Shown here piece after piece: positions 10,537 to 19,131 of a DNA stretch of 57,591 bases (within the stretch, counting starts at the first letter, position 1; every line of letters starts with the position of its first letter). Made by a program: the position numbers and the translations under genes. This DNA comes from an uncultured Acidobacteriia bacterium. GTDB lineage: Bacteria > Acidobacteriota > Terriglobia > Bryobacterales > Bryobacteraceae. Under the pieces are notes generated by a model. That model was not told the DNA's origin, did not search any database, and worked only from the letters and a program-made list of their open reading frames with translations. The stretch covers positions 1 to 57,591 of the forward strand of contig CAIRXZ010000018.1 of the NCBI GenBank assembly GCA_903882645.1, given 5' to 3'.

Positions 10537-10637
10537 GAAGGACTCCTTAACCTACCTTACCAATGTAGCCTTTTTGGACCCGCCCAAAGCGCGGTCAAAA
10601 GACGTTCCCTGCCCCCCAAATTCAGGTATTTACCGGA

Positions 10638-10666
10638 TTGCGTGACTGCGTATTCATTCGTATGAT
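10638..10666 (+). promoter_or_regulatory. Candidate promoter of the TetR-exporter operon
   Basis: TTGCGT (10638-10643) and TATGAT (10661-10666) are separated by 17 bp, matching sigma-70 geometry with 3/6 and 5/6 consensus bases. The predicted start of transcription falls within the adjacent palindrome. Confidence 0.5.
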
Positions 10667-10696
10667 TCAACTATTAGATTGAATCTAACAGTTGAA
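10666..10696. promoter_or_regulatory. TetR-type operator palindrome
   Basis: A 31-bp palindrome has 15-nt arms (10666-10680 and 10682-10696) around a single central G, with one mismatch. The core TTAGATTGAATCTAA is perfect. It lies just downstream of the candidate -10 box and ends 8 bp before the tetR ATG, so bound repressor would cover the start of transcription and the leader. Autoregulation is the natural inference. Confidence 0.75.
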
Positions 10697-10704
10697 GTAG
10701 TCGA

Positions 10705-11337
10705 ATGAGTGACACGAAGTGCAAGATCTTGGACGTGGCTGAGCGACTGTTTGCCGAACAGGGATATGCGGCCACGTCGCTGAGGCACATCATCGCCGAG
10801 GCGGGGGTCAACCTGGCGGCGATCCACTACCATTTCGGGTCCAAGGAAGAGCTGCTGGACGGACTGGTTGCGCGGATCGCAGTGCCGGTGAATGCGGACC
10901 GAATCGCGCGGCTGGACCGTCTGGAAGCGGAGGCGGGCGATGCGATGCCGGCGGTGGAGGCGATCCTGGAGGCGTTTCTGATGCCTGCGGCGGAAATGGC
11001 TCGCCAGCATCCGGAATCCGGCAAGATGATGGGACGGCTGCACGCCGAGGGTCTGGCGCCCACCCTGGTGGAACGCCATTTCAAGCCCACGGGAAAGCGG
11101 TTTGTGGAGGCGTTGCGCCGGGCCGTGCCGGATCTGCCGGACCGGGAGTTTCAGTGGCGCGCCGAGTTCATGATCGGCGCCATGGCCCACAGCATGGTCC
11201 ATGCCCACGTGTTCGGGCCGGACGCCGTGCCGGACCCGCACGACTGGAACCGCATGAGCTGCCTGATTGTTTTTCTAAGCGGCGGATTTCGCGCGCCGGC
11301 GACGATGGCGGAGGAGAAGGTCGAGGTATCGAAATGA
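10705..11337 (+). CDS. TetR-family repressor of the exporter operon
   Basis: Transcriptional regulator of 210 aa. The N-terminal helix-turn-helix spans about residues 5-50, with GYAATSLRHIIAEAGVN and the hallmark YHFGSKEEL. The C-terminal ligand domain is of the kind found with MDR-type exporters. The gene is first in a run with TolC, HlyD and ABC genes and overlaps tolC by 4 bp (ATGA). The organisation parallels E. coli cecR-ybhGFSR, but the ligand cannot be read from the sequence. Probable self-repression through the palindrome directly upstream. Confidence 0.9.
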   Translation: MSDTKCKILDVAERLFAEQGYAATSLRHIIAEAGVNLAAIHYHFGSKEELLDGLVARIAVPVNADRIARLDRLEAEAGDAMPAVEAILEAFLMPAAEMARQHPESGKMMGRLHAEGLAPTLVERHFKPTGKRFVEALRRAVPDLPDREFQWRAEFMIGAMAHSMVHAHVFGPDAVPDPHDWNRMSCLIVFLSGGFRAPATMAEEKVEVSK

Positions 11338-12668
11338 AGCTGATTTGGATATTGCCGGCGGCGGCGTTGCTCGCGTCAGCCCAGGCGCCGGAGCGCGGGC
11401 CGCTGCGGTTGAGCATGAAGCGCGCGGTGGAAGTCGCTACCGCGCCCGAGGGGAGCGCCAAGATCCAGCTTGCCGAAGAAGCGTTGAAGCAGGCCCAGGC
11501 GCGGTCGGCGGAGGCCCGGGCTTCGCTGCTGCCGGACCTCGAATCCTCATTCCAGTATCGGAGCCAGACCATGAGCCTGGCGGGGATGGGACTCAGCAGC
11601 GCCTTCCAGATCCCCATCCCCGGTTTTCAGCTTCCGTCGCTGATCGGGCCGTTCGACGTGATGGACGCGCGAGCCACGGCACAGCAAAGCATCTTCGACT
11701 TCAGCTCGATCCGGCGATTCCAGGCGTCCAAGGTGGGGATCACGGCGTCGAAATCCGATCTCGAAGCGTCGTCGGAGCAGGTTGCCGCCCAGGTGGCGCG
11801 GGCCTACCTGGCGGCGGTGAAGGGCGATACCGACGTCGATACCGCCGAAGCGAACGTTACGCTGTCCCAGGCGACGCTGACGCAGGCGGAGAACCAAAAG
11901 AACGCCGGAACCGGCACTGGAATCGAGATCACGCGCGCCAAGGTGCAACTGGCCAACGACCGGCAGCGGCTGGTGGCGGCCCAGAACGCACGGCGCGCCG
12001 CGCACCTGCAACTGCTGCGCGCCATGGGAGTGCGGCTCGACACGGACGTGGAACTGACGGATCGGCTCCAGTACGTTCCGGTGGACGCGGTCACCCTCGA
12101 TGCGGCCAAGGCGCAGGCTTTGAAGGAGCGGCCCGACTACCAGGCGCAGCAGCAGAGAGAATCGAACGCACGTCTCTCGGCGAGCGCGACCACGCTCGAG
12201 CGTCTGCCCACGCTATCGGCGGCGGCCGATTACGGTTCGATCGGGCCGGGGCTGAACAACGCGCTGCCGACGCGCACGTATGGGATATCGATTCGCGTGC
12301 CGGTCTTCGATGGCGGGCGGCGCGACGCCCGCCGGGTGGAATCGGACTCGCAATACCGCGCCGAGAAGGTGCGCACCAACGATCTGAAGGAACAGATCGA
12401 GCTGGACGTGCGGCTTGCGCTGGACAGTCTCGGCTCGGCCGCGGAAGAGGTCCAGGTGGCCAAGGACGGGCTGGGGCTGGCGGACAACGAGCTGACCCAG
12501 GCGAGGCGCCGCTATGAGGCCGGCGTGGCCAACAGCCTGGAGGTGACCGACGCGCAGACGCGTCTGGAGCGCGCCCGCGACAACCAGACCGGCGCGCTGT
12601 ACGCCTACGGTTTGGCGCGGATCGACCTCGCGCAGGCGATGGGCAGAGTGAGGAGCATGGTGCAGTAG
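11334..12668 (+). CDS. TolC-family outer-membrane efflux protein
   Basis: Outer-membrane channel component of about 444 aa, starting at ATG 11334 (overlapping the tetR stop). It has a signal peptide (about 1-17) and two OEP repeats of long amphipathic helices rich in Ala, Gln and Glu. Family features include the second-repeat segment ARRRYEAGVANSLEVTDAQ and the earlier QNQKNAGTGTGIEITRAK-like counterpart. It gives the operon its own exit duct, so the cluster can encode a complete path across both membranes. Confidence 0.9.
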   Translation: MKLIWILPAAALLASAQAPERGPLRLSMKRAVEVATAPEGSAKIQLAEEALKQAQARSAEARASLLPDLESSFQYRSQTMSLAGMGLSSAFQIPIPGFQLPSLIGPFDVMDARATAQQSIFDFSSIRRFQASKVGITASKSDLEASSEQVAAQVARAYLAAVKGDTDVDTAEANVTLSQATLTQAENQKNAGTGTGIEITRAKVQLANDRQRLVAAQNARRAAHLQLLRAMGVRLDTDVELTDRLQYVPVDAVTLDAAKAQALKERPDYQAQQQRESNARLSASATTLERLPTLSAAADYGSIGPGLNNALPTRTYGISIRVPVFDGGRRDARRVESDSQYRAEKVRTNDLKEQIELDVRLALDSLGSAAEEVQVAKDGLGLADNELTQARRRYEAGVANSLEVTDAQTRLERARDNQTGALYAYGLARIDLAQAMGRVRSMVQ

Positions 12669-12675
12669 CAGGCAT

Positions 12676-12729
12676 TGTGGGGCAGGCGCTTTCGCCTGCC
12701 GGCGGCGGGCCGAAAGGCCTGCCCACTGG
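12676..12729. repeat. Palindromic repeat between tolC and hlyD genes
   Basis: The element contains a perfect 8-bp hairpin, GGCAGGCG-CTTT-CGCCTGCC (12681-12700), and ends GGCCTGCCCACTGG. The outer ends resemble the TGGGGCGGACCTCC/CCCACTGG repeat family found at 27743-27846. It sits inside the operon and could attenuate or process the transcript. Confidence 0.55.
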
Positions 12730-12739
12730 AGACGGACTC

Positions 12740-13915
12740 ATGAAGAAGAAAATCATAATCATCCTGCTGGTGCTGGCCGCTGCCGGCGCGGGAGCGTACG
12801 CATATTTCGGCGGCTTCGGCCGCACCCCGGACAACCGCATCATGGTCTCCGGCAACATCGAACTGACCGAGGTGAACATCGCCTTCAAGACGGCCGGGCG
12901 GCTCATCGAGCGCGACGTCGATGAAGGCGACACGGTGAAGAAGGGGCAGATTGTGGCGCGCCTCGACCGCGATCAACTGACGGCGCAGCGCGACCGCGAG
13001 GCGGCCGGGCTGGCCTCGGCGGAGGCGCAACTTACGCAGGCGGAGACGGCGCTGGAGTGGGAGAAAGCCACGCTGACCGGCGATGTGGAGCAACGCAAGG
13101 CGGATTTGGCCTCGAACGAGTCCCGCCTGGCGGAGCTGAAGAACGGTTCGCGGCCGCAGGAGATACAGGAAGCCCGCGCCGCCGTGGAATCCGCGCAATC
13201 CGAACTCGACCGCGCCAAACGCGATTGGGACCGCTCGCAGACGCTTTACAAGAACGACGACATCTCCACCGCGCAATACGATCAGTACCGCAACCGGTGG
13301 GAATCCGCCGATGCGGCGTTGAAACAGGCTAAGCAGCGCGGCGCGCTGGTCGAGGCCGGTCCGCGCGCGGAGGTGATCGACGCCGCCGCCGGGCAGGTGG
13401 AAAAGGCGCGCGGGGCGTTGAAAATGTCGGAGGCGAACACGCTCGAGATTCAGCGCCGGGCGCAGGAACTCGTCCGGCTTCGGGCCGAAATCGCGCGCTC
13501 CAGGGCCAGCGTGGCGCTGATCGATTCGCAGCTCGCCGACACCATCGCCTATTCGCCGGTGGATGGCGTGGTGCTGGTAAAATCCGCCGATCCGGGCGAG
13601 GTGCTGGGCGTGGGTACGACGGTGCTGACCGTCGGCGATATCGATCATCCGTGGCTGCGCGGCTATATCAACGAAACGGTCTTGGGGAAGGTGAAGGTCG
13701 GCTCGAAGGCGCGGGTGACTACGGATTCCTACCCTGGAAAGACCTACGAGGGCAAAGTGACGTTCATCTCCTCGGAGGCTGAGTTCACGCCCAAGCAGAT
13801 CCAGACGCAGGAAGAGCGCGTAAAGCTGGTGTACCGCATCAAGATCGAGCTGGACAACCCCCGCCGCGAGCTGAAATCCAATATGCCGGCCGACGCGGAG
13901 ATCGTGTTGGATTAG
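12740..13915 (+). CDS. HlyD-family periplasmic adaptor (membrane fusion protein)
   Basis: Adaptor of about 391 aa. It has one N-terminal membrane anchor (about 4-24), a biotinyl-lipoyl-like half (GRLIERDVDEGDTVKKGQ), a long coiled-coil hairpin (about 75-260), the second lipoyl half (YSPVDGVVLVKSADPGEV) and a beta-barrel domain. The domain order matches YbhG-type adaptors. ATG 12740 has a GGAGACGG-type ribosome site; an upstream in-frame extension would translate the intergenic repeat and is rejected. It should link the ABC permeases to the TolC protein encoded just upstream. Confidence 0.92.
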   Translation: MKKKIIIILLVLAAAGAGAYAYFGGFGRTPDNRIMVSGNIELTEVNIAFKTAGRLIERDVDEGDTVKKGQIVARLDRDQLTAQRDREAAGLASAEAQLTQAETALEWEKATLTGDVEQRKADLASNESRLAELKNGSRPQEIQEARAAVESAQSELDRAKRDWDRSQTLYKNDDISTAQYDQYRNRWESADAALKQAKQRGALVEAGPRAEVIDAAAGQVEKARGALKMSEANTLEIQRRAQELVRLRAEIARSRASVALIDSQLADTIAYSPVDGVVLVKSADPGEVLGVGTTVLTVGDIDHPWLRGYINETVLGKVKVGSKARVTTDSYPGKTYEGKVTFISSEAEFTPKQIQTQEERVKLVYRIKIELDNPRRELKSNMPADAEIVLD

Positions 13916-13939
13916 TTGTGAGGCAAATGAGTCAAATCT

Positions 13940-14158
13940 CATTCGACGCGGAGACGAGGAGGCGCGGAGAAACACGCGGAGCAAGCGGGACAGGCAGGAG
14001 TCTGCGATCTCCGCTAGCTCAGCGGCCGGTCTCGGGGTTCCTGGGAACCTCGCCGATTATCTCGCCCCCGTGGCCGGCGCGCGGAGTAAGCGGAGAACGC
14101 AGACATCGCAAATGCCGTATGGTATTCTCCGCGCCGGACTCCGCGTCTCCGCGTCGGA
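13940..14158. repeat. Repeat-bearing gap in exporter operon
   Basis: The 298-bp gap between hlyD and the first ATPase gene holds two inverted pieces of the GCGGAGACG family. One is at 13940-13970; the other, at 14125-14158, reads TCCGCGTCTCCGCGTCGG. The first 17 bases match the reverse complement of the element near 241-274 exactly. No gene or promoter is evident between them. Confidence 0.6.
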
Positions 14159-14213
14159 GTTGCAGGTTTTCGGTCTGAGGCAGAGCCTCACTAGGCCGAG
14201 CCTGAAAGGAAGC

Positions 14214-14957
14214 ATGGAGCCGATCATCGAAACCCGCGATCTTACCCGCCGCTTCGGCGAGCTGACGGCGGTGGACCGCTTGAACCTCGCCATTGCCCCG
14301 GGAGAGATCTTCGGGCTGGTGGGGCCGGACGGCGCGGGGAAGACCACCACTCTGCGCATGCTGTGCGGCCTGGTGAGCCCGACCGAAGGCAGCGCGCGGG
14401 TGGCCGGCCACGATGTCGTCAAGGAATCGCAAGCGGTCAAGGACCAGATCGGCTACATGGCGCAGCGGTTCGGCCTGTACCTGGATCTGACCGTCGAAGA
14501 GAACATGTTCTTTTACGCGGACCTGTTCGGCATCCTGGGCGAGGAACGCCGCGAGCTGACCGCGCGGCTGCTGCGCATGACCCGCATGGAGCCTTTCCGC
14601 GGCCGGCAGGGCGGGAAGCTTTCGGGGGGCATGAAGCAGAAGCTGGCGCTCATGTGCACGCTGCTGCACCGGCCCCAGATCCTGTTCCTCGACGAACCGA
14701 CCAACGGCGTGGACCCGGTCTCCCGCCGCGATTTCTGGACGATTCTCTATCAACTGCTGAAAGACGGAATCACCATTTTCATGACCACTGCCTACCTGGA
14801 CGAAGCCGAGCGCTGCAATCGCGTCGGCCTGATGCACAAAGGGAAGCTGATTCGCTGCGACACGCCCGAGCGGTTGAGGCTCGCGGCCGGCGCGGAGAGC
14901 CTGGAGGCGGTGTTCGTGCAGACGATTCAAGCGGTGGAAGCCATGGGGGCCCGATGA
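14214..14957 (+). CDS. ABC transporter ATPase with variant H-loop
   Basis: Nucleotide-binding subunit of about 247 aa. Walker A is GPDGAGKTTT (D replaces the more common N), the Q-loop region YMAQRFGLY follows, the signature is LSGGMKQK and Walker B is ILFLDEPTNGVDP. The switch histidine is missing: the H-loop reads TTAYLDEAE where the partner protein has TTHYMDEAE. This resembles the first half of E. coli YbhF-type double ATPases. ATG 14214 follows AAAGGA (14205-14210). It overlaps the second ATPase gene by 4 bp. It probably forms a heterodimer with that protein, with one degenerate site. Confidence 0.92.
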   Translation: MEPIIETRDLTRRFGELTAVDRLNLAIAPGEIFGLVGPDGAGKTTTLRMLCGLVSPTEGSARVAGHDVVKESQAVKDQIGYMAQRFGLYLDLTVEENMFFYADLFGILGEERRELTARLLRMTRMEPFRGRQGGKLSGGMKQKLALMCTLLHRPQILFLDEPTNGVDPVSRRDFWTILYQLLKDGITIFMTTAYLDEAERCNRVGLMHKGKLIRCDTPERLRLAAGAESLEAVFVQTIQAVEAMGAR

Positions 14958-15895
14958 GCGAGTGGGCGGTCGAGATCGACAACCTGGTGAGGAGCTTCGG
15001 CGCGTTCGTGGCGGTGGACCACGTCTCGCTCAAGGTGCCCAAAGGCGAGATCTTCGGTTTCCTGGGCCCCAACGGAGCGGGGAAATCCACCACCATCCGG
15101 GTGCTGTGCGGCCTGCTGTCTCCCACCTCGGGGCGCGCGCTGGTGAACGGCTACGATGTGGCTTCCGACCCGGAGGCGGTGAAGCGAAGCATCGGCTACA
15201 TGTCGCAGAAGTTCTCGCTCTACGACGACCTCACCGTGGAAGAGAACATCGACTTTTTCACGGGCATGTACGGCGTGCCGAAGGAGCGCCGCCAGGAGCG
15301 CAAAGACTACGTCCTCGGGATGGCCAACCTCATGGAGCGCCGGGACAGCCCGGCCGGCACGCTCTCGGGAGGCTGGAAACAGCGGCTGGCGCTGGGCTGC
15401 GCGATTCTGCACGATCCGCCGGTGGTGTTCCTCGACGAGCCGACCTCGGGGGTGGACCCCATCGCCCGCGCCACGTTCTGGGACCTGATCGGAGAGCTTT
15501 CGCGCACGGGACACACGGTTTTCGTGACCACGCATTACATGGACGAGGCCGAGTACTGCCACCGCCTGGCGCTGATGTACGGCGGCAAGGTGATCGCGCT
15601 GGGCGCTCCAGGCGAATTGAAACGGGACCTGACGGAGCATAACCTGCTGCGCCTGGAGACGGCGGCCGCGCTCGACACGATGCGGGCCATCGAGCGGGAA
15701 GAGGGCATCCTCGAGGTCGCCGTGTTTGGAAGCGGGCTGCACGTGGTGGTGGACAATGCGGATGCGGCGATGGGCCGCATTCGCAAGTCGCTGGCCGCGC
15801 AAGGCATCGAAATCCGGCGGCTGGAGCAGATCCAGCCCTCGCTCGAAGACGTGTTCGTGGCGCTGATCGAGGCCGAGGAGAGGAAGGCCGCATGA
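14954..15895 (+). CDS. ABC transporter ATPase (canonical partner)
   Basis: Second ATP-binding subunit, about 313 aa. It has Walker A GPNGAGKSTT, signature LSGGWKQR, Walker B VVFLDEPTSGVDP and an intact H-loop TTHYMDEAE. The extra C-terminal ~80 residues end in the DRA-like motif SLEDVFVALI common in multidrug ABC ATPases. Together the two ATPases (247 + 313 aa) equal the fused YbhF in size. It overlaps its neighbours by ATGA on both sides, indicating coupled translation. Confidence 0.94.
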   Translation: MSEWAVEIDNLVRSFGAFVAVDHVSLKVPKGEIFGFLGPNGAGKSTTIRVLCGLLSPTSGRALVNGYDVASDPEAVKRSIGYMSQKFSLYDDLTVEENIDFFTGMYGVPKERRQERKDYVLGMANLMERRDSPAGTLSGGWKQRLALGCAILHDPPVVFLDEPTSGVDPIARATFWDLIGELSRTGHTVFVTTHYMDEAEYCHRLALMYGGKVIALGAPGELKRDLTEHNLLRLETAAALDTMRAIEREEGILEVAVFGSGLHVVVDNADAAMGRIRKSLAAQGIEIRRLEQIQPSLEDVFVALIEAEERKAA

Positions 15896-17025
15896 GCTAC
15901 CGCCGCACCCGGGCGATGTTTGTGAAAGAGCTGCGCCACATCGTGCGCGACAAGCGCAGCCTGGGCCTGGCGCTCGCCATGCCGGCCATGATGCTGCTGC
16001 TTTACGGGTTCGCGCTGAGCCTGGACGTGGACCACATTCCGGTGCTGATCTACGACCAGGACGGCACGTCGGCCAGCCGCAACGTGGCGCGCCAGTTCGA
16101 GGGATCGCGCTTCTTCGACGTGAAGGGCATGGCGGCCGACTATCGCGCGGTTGAGCGCGGCATCAACCGCAACGACATCCTGATGGGCATCGTGATCCCG
16201 CGCGATTTCGGCAAGGACCTGACCGCCGGCCGGAGCGCGGCCGTGCAACTTCTGGTGGATGGAAGCGACTCCAACACGTCCGCTATCGCCATGGGTTACG
16301 CCGAAAGCGTGGTGCAAGGGTACTCGATGGAGGCGCGCTCAGAGATTCTCAACCTCCGGGGCGTCAAGCTTCCGCCGCCCGCCGTCGCGGCGCAAGTGCG
16401 CGTGTGGTACAACAGCTCGCTGGAATCGAAGAACTTCGTGGTGCCGGGCTTGATCGCGATCATTCTCATGATGCTCACCGGGCAGTTGACGACCCTCACG
16501 ATCGCGCGCGAGTGGGAGATGGGGACCATGGAGCAGATCCTCTCGACGCCCCTCAGGCCGTCTGAGATGGTGATTGGGAAGATGCTGGCGTATTTCGTGG
16601 TAGGGCTGGTGGACGCCATCCTGGCGTTCGTCTCGGGAGTGACGGTGTTCGCGGTGCCATTCCGTGGCAGTCTTCTGCTGCTGACGGTTTCGACGTTGAT
16701 CTTTCTTTGCGGGGCGATGCTCTGGGGCATCTTCATTTCGGCGGGCGCCAGGACGCAGGTGATGGCGTACCAGATGGGCATGCTGACCACATTCCTGCCG
16801 GGGTTCCTGCTTTCGGGTTTCGTGTTCTCCATCGACACCATGCCGAAATGGATCCAGGTGATCAGCATCGTGGTGCCTTCGCGCTATTTCATTACGATAC
16901 TCAAGGGACTGTTCCTGAAGGGAATCGGCCTGGGGATCGTTTGGCCGCAGCTTGTTTACCTGTCGATATTCGCGGGCATCGTATATTTTCTCGCGGTGCG
17001 GAGACTAAGCCGGAAGGTGGCGTAA
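15892..17025 (+). CDS. ABC-2 type permease 1 (YbhS/YbhR-like)
   Basis: Inner-membrane subunit of 377 aa. There is one N-terminal transmembrane helix (about 22-44), a large extracytoplasmic domain (about 45-175) with the typical DQDGTSASRNVARQF segment, then five membrane helices from about 180 to the end. The hinge REWEMGTMEQILSTPLRP after the second helix is characteristic of ABC-2 drug or lipid exporters. It starts at ATG 15892, overlapping the ATPase stop, and is followed 3 bp later by its homologue. Confidence 0.93.
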   Translation: MSYRRTRAMFVKELRHIVRDKRSLGLALAMPAMMLLLYGFALSLDVDHIPVLIYDQDGTSASRNVARQFEGSRFFDVKGMAADYRAVERGINRNDILMGIVIPRDFGKDLTAGRSAAVQLLVDGSDSNTSAIAMGYAESVVQGYSMEARSEILNLRGVKLPPPAVAAQVRVWYNSSLESKNFVVPGLIAIILMMLTGQLTTLTIAREWEMGTMEQILSTPLRPSEMVIGKMLAYFVVGLVDAILAFVSGVTVFAVPFRGSLLLLTVSTLIFLCGAMLWGIFISAGARTQVMAYQMGMLTTFLPGFLLSGFVFSIDTMPKWIQVISIVVPSRYFITILKGLFLKGIGLGIVWPQLVYLSIFAGIVYFLAVRRLSRKVA

Positions 17026-17028
17026 CCC

Positions 17029-18192
17029 ATGTGGGAAAGAATCTGGGTCATACTGCGGAAAGAGTTCATCCAGTTGTTCCGCCTGCCGGGCATGCGCGCC
17101 ATGCTGTTCGTTCCGCCGCTGCTACAGCTCATCATCTTCGGCTACGCGGTCACGCTCGACGTGGACAATGCGAAGATCGCCTGGATGGATAATGACGGCA
17201 CGCCCGAGAGCCGGGCGCTGCTGGCGCGCTTCAAAGGGTCGGGGCGGTTCCAGGTGGTCGCCACTCCCGGCAGCGAGGCGGAGGTGCAGAGCATTCTGGA
17301 CCATGGCGACGCGCACGCCGTGGTGCGCGTGCTGCCCGGCTTTGCGCGCGACCTGGCGCGTCAGCGGACGGCTCAGGTGCAGGTGCTGCTCGACGGGACC
17401 AACTCCAACACCGCGTCGCTGGTTTCGGCTTACGCCGCGGGCGTAATCGCGGACTTCTCGAACGATGTCGCGCCGAATCAGACCAAGAACGACCAGACCA
17501 TCAAACTGATGGCGCGAAGCCCGGGATCCATGCCGGTGATGGTATCGGCGTCGGCCGCGCCGAGCACCCGCGTCTGGTTCAATCCGGATCTGAGGAGCCG
17601 CAATTACTTCGTCCCGGGCGTGGCGGTCAACATTCTGTTCATGGTGACTTTGATGCTTACCGCGCAGGCCATCATCCGCGAGAAGGAGATCGGCACCATG
17701 GAGCAGTTGATGGTCACGCCGATGCGGCCGATCGAACTGATGCTCGGCAAGACGATCCCCTTCGCGCTGGTGGGACTGGCGGACCTGGTCATGGTGACTG
17801 CGGGCGCGCTGCTGATATTCCACGTGCCTTTCCGGGGCAGCTTTCTGGTGCTGCTGTTCAGCGCGACCATATTCCTGCTCACCAGCCTGGGGGCGGGCCT
17901 GTTTCTGTCCACCATTTCGCGCACCCAACAGCAGGCCAACATGATGTCCTTTTTCTTTGCCAGCCCGGCGTTCATGCTCAGCGGCTTCAACTTCCCGATC
18001 CGCAACATGCCCACGGTGGTGCAGTACCTGACCTATCTCAACCCGGTGCGCTACTTTATGGAGATCGTGCGCGGCGTGTTCCTGAAAGGCGTGGGCGTGG
18101 CAGTCCTCTGGCCGCAGATGCTGACATTGCTGGTCTACGGCGCGCTGATCCTGAGCATGAGCGCCCTGCGGTTCCACAAGAGTCTGGATTAG
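17029..18192 (+). CDS. ABC-2 type permease 2 (YbhS/YbhR-like)
   Basis: Paralogue of the preceding gene, 387 aa, with the same topology. An N-terminal helix (about 22-43) is followed by an extracytoplasmic domain with WMDNDGTPESRALLARF, the hinge REKEIGTMEQLMVTPMRP, and five C-terminal helices. The two permeases presumably form the heterodimeric channel served by the two ATPases. It is the last gene of the operon and converges with the minus-strand gene ending at 18199. Confidence 0.93.
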   Translation: MWERIWVILRKEFIQLFRLPGMRAMLFVPPLLQLIIFGYAVTLDVDNAKIAWMDNDGTPESRALLARFKGSGRFQVVATPGSEAEVQSILDHGDAHAVVRVLPGFARDLARQRTAQVQVLLDGTNSNTASLVSAYAAGVIADFSNDVAPNQTKNDQTIKLMARSPGSMPVMVSASAAPSTRVWFNPDLRSRNYFVPGVAVNILFMVTLMLTAQAIIREKEIGTMEQLMVTPMRPIELMLGKTIPFALVGLADLVMVTAGALLIFHVPFRGSFLVLLFSATIFLLTSLGAGLFLSTISRTQQQANMMSFFFASPAFMLSGFNFPIRNMPTVVQYLTYLNPVRYFMEIVRGVFLKGVGVAVLWPQMLTLLVYGALILSMSALRFHKSLD

Positions 18193-18198
18193 GGGCGG

Positions 18199-18987
18199 TC
18201 AGGGCGCGATCCACCCCAGCAGCTTCCCCGCCAACTCCGGCCCGACGGAAAGCGTCGCGTGGACGGCGAGGCCTTCGCGCTCCACTTGAACGGAACGGAG
18301 CAGGTCCGCGAGGGCGCGGTCGCGAGATACGCCCGCGGCGGCTAGCGAGAAGGACGCGCGCAGGGTTTCTTCGAGATGCTGGGCGGACTCCGGGGTGCGG
18401 CCGGCGCCCACGGCTTCGAGCCGGATATCGGGATCGAGCCTGACCGCGATGGAAGCGTACTCGACGAGGCGCAGAAACTGGTTCAAGTTCGCGGCGTTCC
18501 CGCTGAGCGGGTACGCGACGCCGCCTCGAGTGGCCGCCCAGATCGGACTCGCGGCCGGGCCGGCCGCGCGCTCGAGAAGCCAGCGCGCCCCGGTTTGGCC
18601 CGTCTTGCGCTGCGCCGCCGCAACGCGCACGGCTTCGGGGGATCCCGAGACGGCCAAGTCCTTCGCGAGCAGGACCGCCCCGGCGGGCGGCTCGCGGAAC
18701 GTCCCGCGCGCGATGGCGAGAACGTCCTTTCCGTTCCAGGCGAGCAACAGATACGAAGCGTCGCGCAGCGGCTCCAGAAACGGCGCCGCTCCCGGCGGAA
18801 GCTTCCGGTAGAGCGCCGACGCGCGCAATTGTTCGAGGTTGACCCCCGCCAAAGCGAGCGCGTCGGAAGGGACGCAGGATGCCAGGGCGGGATCGATCGC
18901 CGCGGCCGGGGTGGATTGGCGGCACGAGACCGCCAGCGCAATGGTCGCGGCAGCCGCGGCGGCGAAACTCGCGCAAGTCGGTTGCAT
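18199..18987 (-). CDS. Exported hypothetical protein
   Basis: A 262 aa protein not assigned to a family. It begins with an Ala-rich signal segment ending in AVSC, which is a weak lipobox, so it may be a lipoprotein anchored through Cys22. The body is Ala/Leu/Arg rich, with a recurring LxASALYRKLPPG region near residue 55. It looks like an alpha/beta soluble domain without obvious catalytic motifs. It converges with the exporter operon and is divergent from the PEP-CTERM gene. Coding signal is reasonable, with GC-rich third positions; function unknown. Confidence 0.6.
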   Translation of the reverse strand: MQPTCASFAAAAAATIALAVSCRQSTPAAAIDPALASCVPSDALALAGVNLEQLRASALYRKLPPGAAPFLEPLRDASYLLLAWNGKDVLAIARGTFREPPAGAVLLAKDLAVSGSPEAVRVAAAQRKTGQTGARWLLERAAGPAASPIWAATRGGVAYPLSGNAANLNQFLRLVEYASIAVRLDPDIRLEAVGAGRTPESAQHLEETLRASFSLAAAGVSRDRALADLLRSVQVEREGLAVHATLSVGPELAGKLLGWIAP

Positions 18988-18997
18988 TTCCGTTTAA

Positions 18998-19031
18998 GTG
19001 GGGCGGACCTCGTGGTCTGCCTTCTTATCTG
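18998..19031. repeat. Half copy of the GGGGCGGACCTC repeat
   Basis: The segment reads GTGGGGCGGACCTCGTGG followed by TCTGCCTTCTT. It matches the left arm of the palindromic element at 27743 with one substitution. The right arm is missing here, so this is a solo or decayed copy within the divergent promoter region. Confidence 0.65.
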
Positions 19032-19131
19032 CAAGCGGGATCCGAGCGAGTCGCCCGCATTTCCTGTCCGATCATTCTCTGGAACTACAGTTTATCCCGA
19101 TACCAGCCGATAGAGGTTCCGGGGTTGAAAA

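Noticed and set aside
8449-10665. 738-codon open frame opposite the M13 peptidase
   Set aside because: Arg/Val/His-rich antisense frame with no family sequence; the peptidase has all its catalytic motifs.
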